A DNA stretch of 64,000 nt from Thermomicrobium roseum DSM 5159. GTDB lineage: Bacteria > Chloroflexota > Chloroflexia > Thermomicrobiales > Thermomicrobiaceae. The notes under the pieces are model-generated. The model saw nothing but the letters and a program-made list of their open reading frames with translations, was not told the DNA's origin and searched no databases. A program made the translations under genes and the position numbers. The DNA lies in contig NC_011961.1 in NCBI RefSeq assembly GCF_000021685.1, positions 310,001 to 374,000 of the forward strand. The letters run 5' to 3'. This document shows, in pieces, positions 58,419 to 64,000 of this stretch. Position 1 is the stretch's first letter, and the number at the start of each line of letters is the position of its first letter.

Positions 58419-59420
58419 ATGACGGCAGCGGTGCAGCAGTCATCGGTGCGTCGTGCTGACGCACAACGTCCACGATTCGCGCACCCGGCTGAAGCTGAGT
58501 TCGCAGCCTTTCTTGATTTCTATCGGATCGCCTGGGAATATGAACCGCGTTCCTTCCCGCTGCGCTGGCAAGACGGACGCATCGTCGAGCAGTTCACTCC
58601 CGACTTCTATCTCCCTGAGCAAGATCTCTACGTCGAACTCACGACGATGAAACAGAGCTTGGTCACCCGCAAGCACCGCAAGGTCCGGCGACTCCGAGAG
58701 CTTTATCCCCACGTGAACATCGTGCTTCTTTATCGCAAGGACTACCACGAAATCCTCTCGCGCTTCGGCTATGGCTCGGTGGACATCACCTCGTTACGCC
58801 CCGATCAGATCGAGCGAGTTCTCTTGAGTCCGGCTGAGATTCAGCGGCGAGTGGCCGAACTCGGTCAGCAAATCTCGACGGATTACGCTGGTGAGTCGCT
58901 CGTCCTGGTGGGCGTTCTCAAGGGCATCACCTTCTTCCTGGCTGATCTGGCCCGGGCGATCACCCGACCGCTGGCGATCGACTACCTGCAGCTCTCGCGT
59001 GACCTCCGCGAGGGTGTCGCCATCCGCAAGGATCTCGATCTCGATATACGCGGCAAGCATGTGCTGCTGGTCGAGGACATTGTCAATACGGGTTTGACGC
59101 TCGACTTCATCATGCGCGTGTTACGCGAGCGCGAACCAGCTAGTCTCGAAGTGTGCGCGCTCCTCGACAAGGCCGAGCGGCGGTTGGTTTCGGTTCCAGT
59201 GAAATACGTCGGCTTCACCATTCCCAACGAGTTCGTCGTCGGGTATGGGCTCGACTATCGCGAGCTCTATAGGAATCTTCCTTTCATCTGCGTACTCAAG
59301 CGCGAGGTTTACGAAGCGAACGGGAACGGTCACCTGATCGGGGGAACTGGTCAGGAAGCAGCTGCCGAGGCTGCCGAGCCCTCGCTGGTCGCAACGCGAG
59401 TCGAAGTGGGCTCCGGCTGA
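58419..59420 (+). CDS. Hypoxanthine phosphoribosyltransferase fused to an N-terminal PD-(D/E)xK-like nuclease domain
   Basis: 333 aa, two domains. Residues 15-115 read like a Vsr/PD-(D/E)xK nuclease-like fold: EAEFAAFLDFYRIAWEYEP, then FTPDFYLPEQDLYVELTTMK (Asp, then Glu-x-Thr where Glu-x-Lys is usual) and NIVLLYRKDYHEIL. Residues 130-305 form a type I phosphoribosyltransferase: VLVGVLKGITFFLADLAR, then PRPP loop VLLVEDIVNTGLTL, and VGFTIPNEFVVGYGLDY, diagnostic of HPRT. Strong ribosome site AAGGAGGTGC. The HPRT half salvages hypoxanthine and guanine. The role of the first domain is unknown. The 3' end overlaps convergent fpg by 70 bp. Confidence 0.88.
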   Translation: MTAAVQQSSVRRADAQRPRFAHPAEAEFAAFLDFYRIAWEYEPRSFPLRWQDGRIVEQFTPDFYLPEQDLYVELTTMKQSLVTRKHRKVRRLRELYPHVNIVLLYRKDYHEILSRFGYGSVDITSLRPDQIERVLLSPAEIQRRVAELGQQISTDYAGESLVLVGVLKGITFFLADLARAITRPLAIDYLQLSRDLREGVAIRKDLDLDIRGKHVLLVEDIVNTGLTLDFIMRVLREREPASLEVCALLDKAERRLVSVPVKYVGFTIPNEFVVGYGLDYRELYRNLPFICVLKREVYEANGNGHLIGGTGQEAAAEAAEPSLVATRVEVGSG

Positions 59421-60265
59421 CAGACGGGACAGTAGTACGTCCCTCGACCAGCGATGGTCCGCTTGACGATCGAGGTGCCACAGCGCGGGCAGGGTTGACC
59501 AGCTCGGCCGTGAACGTAGGGAAACTCGCCGACTGGCGGGACGGCCCGCCCGTGGAGAATCTTGGCTCCTCCCTGAGGAACCGCGATCGCCAGTACTTCA
59601 CGGATCGCCTGGTACAGGCGAACGACCTCGCCGTCATCCAGCGTTCCGACCAGACGCGCCGGATGGAGTTGGGCGAACCAGAGACTCTCGTCGACATAAA
59701 TGTTGCCGAGCCCGGCGACGACACGCTGGTCTAGAAGCGCGGCCTTGAGCGAGGTTCCGCGACGCCGGTCGAGCCCTCGCCGAAGGGACTCCAGGGTGAA
59801 CTCGTCACTGAGCGCGTCCGGCCCGAGCGACAAGGAGGCGAGTGTCGTGGGAAGCTCGTCGGGAAGCATGAGCTGGACGCGGGCGAAGTGACGGACATCG
59901 GTCAGGTAAAGGTGTTCATCGGGGGCGAAATCCAGCCGGAGAGCGGTCGACTTGTGGGGAAGCGGCGCATCGTACGGTGGGATCGGATGTCCGGCAGCGA
60001 AGCCGGGAATGTTGCTGCCGCGCGCCACGAGTTGGCCGGTCAATTTGAGATGAACGAGTAAGGTCAGCGTGGGAAAAGTTAACCACAGATACTTGCCCTT
60101 GCGACCGACCTCGCGGAGGGGTTGGCCGACGAGGAGCGCGAGAGTGAGGCCAGTCGGGGCAACGATGAGTCGGGGGCGATACAGTTCGTAGCCCGTACAG
60201 ACGCGGCCGAGCAGCTGCTCGGCGATGCCGCGCCGTGCCGCTTCGACCTCGGGGAGTTCAGGCAC
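59351..60265 (-). CDS. mutM: Formamidopyrimidine-DNA glycosylase
   Basis: 304 aa. GTG 60265 begins PELPEVEAARRG, giving catalytic Pro2 and Glu3 after Met removal. The conserved lysine is in LLVHLKLTGQL, and AGLGNIYVDESLW marks the helix-two-turn-helix. The C-terminal zinc finger is CPRCGTSIVKRTIAGRGTYY then CPVC. Removes oxidised purines such as 8-oxoguanine and nicks DNA. A tail of 20 residues past the finger is unusual and overlaps the convergent fusion gene. Overlaps the upstream zinc-ribbon gene by 8 bp. Confidence 0.94.
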   Translation of the reverse strand: MPELPEVEAARRGIAEQLLGRVCTGYELYRPRLIVAPTGLTLALLVGQPLREVGRKGKYLWLTFPTLTLLVHLKLTGQLVARGSNIPGFAAGHPIPPYDAPLPHKSTALRLDFAPDEHLYLTDVRHFARVQLMLPDELPTTLASLSLGPDALSDEFTLESLRRGLDRRRGTSLKAALLDQRVVAGLGNIYVDESLWFAQLHPARLVGTLDDGEVVRLYQAIREVLAIAVPQGGAKILHGRAVPPVGEFPYVHGRAGQPCPRCGTSIVKRTIAGRGTYYCPVCQPEPTSTRVATSEGSAASAAAS

Positions 60266-60674
60266 GCCGGCGGCTCCCCGCGAGCGTCTCGACCAGTTCC
60301 GGTTGGACCGCACGAGTGGGAGGGCGAATACCGAGTCGTTCCCAATCGATCTGCCAGTAGCGGGTGTCGAAGGGGTCGACTTCTTGCCGCGTATCCAACC
60401 GGTTCCAGATCGTCGGGAACGCGTAGATCTCCTTGCCCTCCAAGACGATGCGACGGGCGATCCCACCTGGGCGATTGACGGGGAAAATTTCGCGAGGGGG
60501 CCGGCTGATGACTTCGGCCTGAAACCAGCCGTGCTCAGGGCAACGTCCGGCATGAAGTTGCCAGGGCAAACGTGCGGTCACACGCCCGAGCTGGCGAACG
60601 ACGACCTCTTCGAGTTCGCCGCCACAGAGCGGGCAGCGGAGTGGTGTATACGAAGCCCGGCGAACTGACGTCAT
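60258..60674 (-). CDS. Zinc-ribbon hypothetical protein
   Basis: 138 aa. The N-terminus carries RCPLCGGELEEVVV and GRCPEHGWFQAEVIS, a split treble-clef or ribbon with CxxC and CPxH pairs. The rest (VLEGKEIYAFPTIWNRLD, YWQIDWERLGI) is not recognised. It overlaps mutM by 8 bp, so co-translation with the glycosylase is likely, but no repair function can be claimed. Confidence 0.65.
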   Translation of the reverse strand: MTSVRRASYTPLRCPLCGGELEEVVVRQLGRVTARLPWQLHAGRCPEHGWFQAEVISRPPREIFPVNRPGGIARRIVLEGKEIYAFPTIWNRLDTRQEVDPFDTRYWQIDWERLGIRPPTRAVQPELVETLAGSRRRA

Positions 60675-60947
60675 GGCTCAGCGTTCCCTCACACCGACCC
60701 GGCTCAGCGCTCCGGCCCGGAGCGATCCGGCACGATCATAGCATGCAGTCGCTCGGTCCGCGGCGGCGAGCATGTCGCCACCACGAACCGCAGCCGAGAG
60801 CGTCTACCCAGGCACGCGCGGATCGGCTCCCACGCTGGTTGCTCGGTGATCTTCGCTCGTCGGTGGCGGATGCCGGACGGTGTGCGACCCTGGCCAGCAG
60901 GCTAGTGGGGAGGACTATCGCTCCACCAGCCTGTACATCGCGCTTCG

Positions 60948-62066
60948 TCAATCGAAGACGAGCACGCCGCGGATGACCTGACCGCGCTCGACGTCATGAT
61001 AGGCCTGGTTGATCTCCTCGAGCCGGTAGCGGCGAGTGACGAGTTCGTCCAGCTTGAGCTTGCCGTCCCGGTAGAGTGCGAGCAAGCGTGGGATGTCGAT
61101 GCGCGGTACGTTATGACCGAAAATCGTGCCGAAGACCTCCTTCGCCATCAGCATGAACATGAGGTCGAGAGGGTGCGTTTCCACCTCGTTGGGGTCGCGG
61201 CCGATCGCTCCCACGATGACGGTTCGGCCGGCTTTGCGGGTAGCACGGGTCGCAGTCGTGAGGAGCGATGGGGTCACCAGGCTCGGGGTCAAGATGGTGG
61301 CATCAGCGCCCACCCCGTGCGTGATGTCCATGATGCGCTGGACGGGATCCTCGCGGGTGGGGTTGATCGTGTGAGTCGCGCCGAATTCCTTGGCCTTCTC
61401 GAGTTTCCAGTCCACCAGATTGATGGCGATCACCTTCTCGGCACCCGCCAGCGCTGCTCCTTGCACGGCGTTCATCCCCACCCCACCCGTCCCGAAGATG
61501 GCCACCGTCTCCCCCGGTCGCACGCGTGCCCGGTTGACGGCCGCACCCCAGCCGGTGGGCACCGCACAGCCGACCAAGCAGGCGCGATCGAGCGGGAGAT
61601 CGGGATCGATCTTGATCACCGAATCGACGGGACAGACGGTGTACTCGCTGAAGGCCGAGACGAGTGCGAATTGCGCAATGTCTTGCCCGTCTTTGTGGAA
61701 ACGGAAGGTCCCATCGAGCTGGGCTCCTTGTGTCAGAAGGATACCGCGATCGCAGAGTGCTGCCAGCCCGCTCAGGCACCAGCGACACTTGCCGCAGGCG
61801 GGGATGTAACAGAGCACGACGTGGTCACCCGGCTGGACCTCGCTGACGCCGGGACCGACCTTTTCCACGATGCCAGCACCTTCGTGCCCGACGACCATGG
61901 GAAAGCGAACGGGGGCAGCGCCAGTCGCGAAGTGCCAATCGGAATGGCACAGTCCAGTGGCGACCAGCTTGACGAGCACTTCTCCCTCTTTCGGCTCGTC
62001 GACGTCGATCTCCTCGATGGAGAACGAGCGGGTCGGGCCGTACAAGACCGCGGCGCGGGACTTCAT
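60948..62066 (-). CDS. Zinc-dependent alcohol dehydrogenase, NDMA-dependent (MDR) type
   Basis: 372 aa. Catalytic zinc ligands are in ATGLCHSDWH, VVGHEGAGIVEKVG and LVGCAVPTGWG; the structural zinc has CGKCRWCLSGLAALC. The nucleotide motif is GTGGVGMNAVQGAALAGAEK. QLDGTFRFHKDGQDIAQFAL is typical of NDMA-dependent mycothiol-type or nicotinoprotein alcohol dehydrogenases with tightly bound cofactor. Substrate (aliphatic, aryl or formaldehyde adduct) cannot be read off. Stands alone between divergent or convergent neighbours. Confidence 0.88.
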   Translation of the reverse strand: MKSRAAVLYGPTRSFSIEEIDVDEPKEGEVLVKLVATGLCHSDWHFATGAAPVRFPMVVGHEGAGIVEKVGPGVSEVQPGDHVVLCYIPACGKCRWCLSGLAALCDRGILLTQGAQLDGTFRFHKDGQDIAQFALVSAFSEYTVCPVDSVIKIDPDLPLDRACLVGCAVPTGWGAAVNRARVRPGETVAIFGTGGVGMNAVQGAALAGAEKVIAINLVDWKLEKAKEFGATHTINPTREDPVQRIMDITHGVGADATILTPSLVTPSLLTTATRATRKAGRTVIVGAIGRDPNEVETHPLDLMFMLMAKEVFGTIFGHNVPRIDIPRLLALYRDGKLKLDELVTRRYRLEEINQAYHDVERGQVIRGVLVFD

Positions 62067-62387
62067 CGAACACCCCCTTTATCTTGATTTAGCGATGAAC
62101 CTATGCTGACCGAGCGGATGATAGCAGACGCTCGCGCGGTGAGCAAGACTGCCCAACATGCCAGGAGTGTGCGGAGAGCGCGAGAACGTGCCGAGGTGGG
62201 GGCATTCCTGCACGGGCGTCGCGCGGAAAGAGGCTGTGCCTGCAGTGATCCTTGGCGACGATCGGACGGTGGAGGAAGAGGGCGAGGGATGAAAGGGACG
62301 AGGCGATGACGCTCTTGCTGGGGTACACCGCTTTCCGCTATCGTAGACGGAGATCGGGCTGGGGGAAGCGGAGACGGAGGAGACTGC
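62067..62387. other. Divergent intergenic region between the alcohol dehydrogenase and DinB-like genes
   Basis: About 320 bp. On the plus strand TTGCTG (62315-62320) followed after 17 bp by TATCGT (62338-62343) is a weak promoter candidate for the downstream pair. No gene or RNA is supported. Confidence 0.35.
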
Positions 62388-62864
62388 ATGGCCGATCGGG
62401 ATGTCGTCGAGGCGCTGATCGCCACGTACCGCGAGCTCAACCAGCGGTTCCGGCCCCTACTGGCAGCGATGAACGCCGACGCAGGGGCGGTCGAGGACCC
62501 CACGAGCCCGCTCGGGATCCTCTATCGTCTCCGCAATCGCGAGCTGAACGCTTCACAGGCGATCAAGGAGATGTTGCGGGGTGGTGAGCGGACGATCGTC
62601 GACGACGAAGCCGAGCCGCTGGTCACGCTCCAGCAAACAGCACTCGGTCTCGTCCCGATCGTCTTGCTCAGCCAATTCGGCACAGCACGAGAGGCGACAC
62701 TGGCCATGGTCCGCGATCTCCCAGACAGCGTGTGGCAGCAGGAGTTCGAGACGCCGCGCGGTCGCATGACCTTGCGGGCGTACCTCGAAACGCTGATCGC
62801 GCGTGACCGCGAGGCGATCCGTGCATTGGAAGAGCGCCTCGGGCAACCGGCACCGAAGAGCTGA
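62388..62864 (+). CDS. DinB-like four-helix hypothetical protein
   Basis: 158 aa, all-helical. An N-terminal helix (VVEALIATYRELNQRF), a PTSPLGILYRLRNRELNASQ loop with conserved arginines, and a C-terminal helix ending LIARDREAIRALEERL fit DinB/maleylpyruvate isomerase-like helical bundles, but the usual three metal histidines are absent. GGAGGAGACTGC precedes the ATG. The CtaG-like gene follows after 39 bp. Confidence 0.6.
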   Translation: MADRDVVEALIATYRELNQRFRPLLAAMNADAGAVEDPTSPLGILYRLRNRELNASQAIKEMLRGGERTIVDDEAEPLVTLQQTALGLVPIVLLSQFGTAREATLAMVRDLPDSVWQQEFETPRGRMTLRAYLETLIARDREAIRALEERLGQPAPKS

Positions 62865-62903
62865 GCTGCAGCTAGGGGGCGCGGTGCCGGGTAGGAGGTC
62901 GGT

Positions 62904-64000
62904 ATGCCCGCGCTGCTTTTGCCGGTTCTCCATACGTCGACAGCTCCGGTCGATCTCATGCGGGCGTGGCATCTCGATCCGCCGCTGACGGCGCTTCTCG
63001 TCACCGCTGCCGCGGCCTATTTGATCGCCTGGTACGTTGCGCCACGGCATGGTCGCAGGCGGGTCTCTCGCTGGCGAGTCCTCGCCTATCTGGCCGGACT
63101 CGAGGTGATAGCGGTAGCGCTCATGGGGCCGCCCGATCACGGCAACGGCGCCCGTTTCAGCGTCCACATGGTGCAGCATACGCTCCTCATGCTCGTTGCC
63201 CCACCGCTCCTGGTACTGGGGCAGCCGGGCCGGGTGATCCTGCGTGGCCTTCCCGCTGGTTCCCTGCGCTGGTTCGCCCAGCAGCACCAGGTACGATCAC
63301 TGCTCGCTGTGTCGACACAGCCGGCTGTGGTGTTCCTCGCTGCCACCGTCCCCTTCGTGCTGTGGCACTATCCGCCGCTGTACGAGGCAGCTGTGCGCGA
63401 TCCACTGGTGCACGAACTCGAGCATCTCACCTTCTTCCTCGGATCGCTGCTCTTTTGGGTGACGCTCGCGGAAGCTCTCCCTGCTCACTGCAGGCTACGT
63501 GCGACGGCGAAAATTCTCCTCACGTTCGCAGTCTGGATGGCGACGGATCTGGTCTGTGCCGCGGTGACATTGGCGCCGCGTCCCCTCTACCGGGTTTACG
63601 AGGAAGCGGCGGCGCTGTGGGGCTTCGATCCACTAGCCGACCAGCGGTTGGGTGGAGCGATCATGTGGGTCGCTGGCGGCGGACTCTACGCGGCGGTGCT
63701 CGTGGGGCTTCTCGTCCGCTCGACGCGGCCAGAGCGGAGAACCGTGCGACTGAGTCGGGGCGCGCGAGCTCCCGAGCGCCTGCTGTTCCCGCTGGCTGCG
63801 CTGGGGCTCGCTCTCGTACCGCTGGCTTTCCTCAGGTACGGCGTGGTGGGATCCGCGTTCGGTGCGCCTGCGGCGATGGTCGACCGATTACGAGAAGATC
63901 CTTCGGTCTTCGAGCAGCGCGTCTCCACTTTCGTGACGATGTATCAGGTCGGGGAGTACGAGGGTGTGCCCATCGTGGCCCCACCGCCGGGGGTGGAGGT
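62904..64000 (+). CDS. CtaG-like cytochrome c oxidase assembly factor (caa3_CtaG family), C-terminus outside window
   Basis: At least 365 aa, open at the right edge. About seven to eight helices. Family signs: SVHMVQHTLLMLVAPPLLVLGQP (histidine-bearing helix), PFVLWHYPPLYEAAVRDP, LEHLTFFLGSLLFW, and GAIMWVAGGGLYAAVL. These histidines are thought to handle copper for the caa3 oxidase. Start ATG 62904 follows TAGGAGGT. The extra segment beyond helix 8 is a soluble tail of unknown role; no other oxidase genes are in view. Confidence 0.88.
   Translation, partial: MPALLLPVLHTSTAPVDLMRAWHLDPPLTALLVTAAAAYLIAWYVAPRHGRRRVSRWRVLAYLAGLEVIAVALMGPPDHGNGARFSVHMVQHTLLMLVAPPLLVLGQPGRVILRGLPAGSLRWFAQQHQVRSLLAVSTQPAVVFLAATVPFVLWHYPPLYEAAVRDPLVHELEHLTFFLGSLLFWVTLAEALPAHCRLRATAKILLTFAVWMATDLVCAAVTLAPRPLYRVYEEAAALWGFDPLADQRLGGAIMWVAGGGLYAAVLVGLLVRSTRPERRTVRLSRGARAPERLLFPLAALGLALVPLAFLRYGVVGSAFGAPAAMVDRLREDPSVFEQRVSTFVTMYQVGEYEGVPIVAPPPGVE

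Noticed and set aside
1..64000. tRNA, rRNA or CRISPR sequences
   Set aside because: I looked for T-arm words, cloverleaf stems and regularly spaced short repeats in the intergenic regions and saw none; a covariance-model scan would be needed to exclude them.

Overview
The window is high-G+C bacterial DNA. Genes are tightly packed, many overlap by 4 bases (ATGA or GTGA), and Shine-Dalgarno sites are strong. The content includes Tat-type lipoproteins with proline/threonine linkers, a seven-gene Mrp antiporter, an NDMA-dependent-type alcohol dehydrogenase, DUF5671, a CtaG-like protein and a molybdenum hydroxylase subunit. This fits a thermophilic Chloroflexota of the Thermomicrobia (Thermomicrobium-like). 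That placement is inference from gene content and base composition; no 16S rRNA is present. I saw no tRNA, rRNA, CRISPR array or insertion sequence.

Left edge (1-2534, minus strand): a dipeptide/oligopeptide ABC transporter operon (permease B, permease C, truncated lipoprotein) with a good promoter.

Central accessory block (2551-23072): a GntR/FCD regulator is followed, all on the minus strand, by what looks like a catabolic operon for a bicyclic or substituted aromatic compound. In transcription order it holds a hydratase-aldolase, a Rieske dioxygenase alpha and beta pair, an 85-residue small protein, an SDR (dihydrodiol dehydrogenase type), a molybdopterin aldehyde-oxidase-like large subunit, an AA_synth/DUF1185 protein, an amidohydrolase, two enoyl-CoA hydratases, a sulfonate/nitrate-type ABC transporter with an acyl-CoA ligase inside it, a ThDP enzyme, an extradiol-type dioxygenase, and a ferredoxin-NADP reductase. 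The block is bounded by two directly repeated, nearly identical 1,210-bp segments, each carrying that reductase and its 3' flank. The layout is that of an integrated or excisable 19.3-kb unit. I regard this as the most interesting system in the window.

Right part (23259-64000), mostly housekeeping: two TrkH-type channels plus TrkA; an FAH-family hydrolase, an HD-domain phosphohydrolase and a CNNM/CorC protein; a DUF5671 membrane protein; a YjjX-type NTPase with an ABC exporter; glpD, a decayed glpF and glpK; a class III aminotransferase, two MFS transporters, a thioesterase, trpS and a cupin; a complete mnhABCDEFG operon; a LOG protein; a FixX-like ferredoxin; a MerA-like reductase with a membrane partner; a thioredoxin-like ferredoxin; a nuclease-like/phosphoribosyltransferase fusion; Fpg; an alcohol dehydrogenase; and a CtaG-like protein cut by the window end.

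The central block reads as visibly lower in G+C than the genes to its right, while the repeated reductase itself is very G+C rich. This supports separate origins. All functional assignments come from motifs and family knowledge read by eye.
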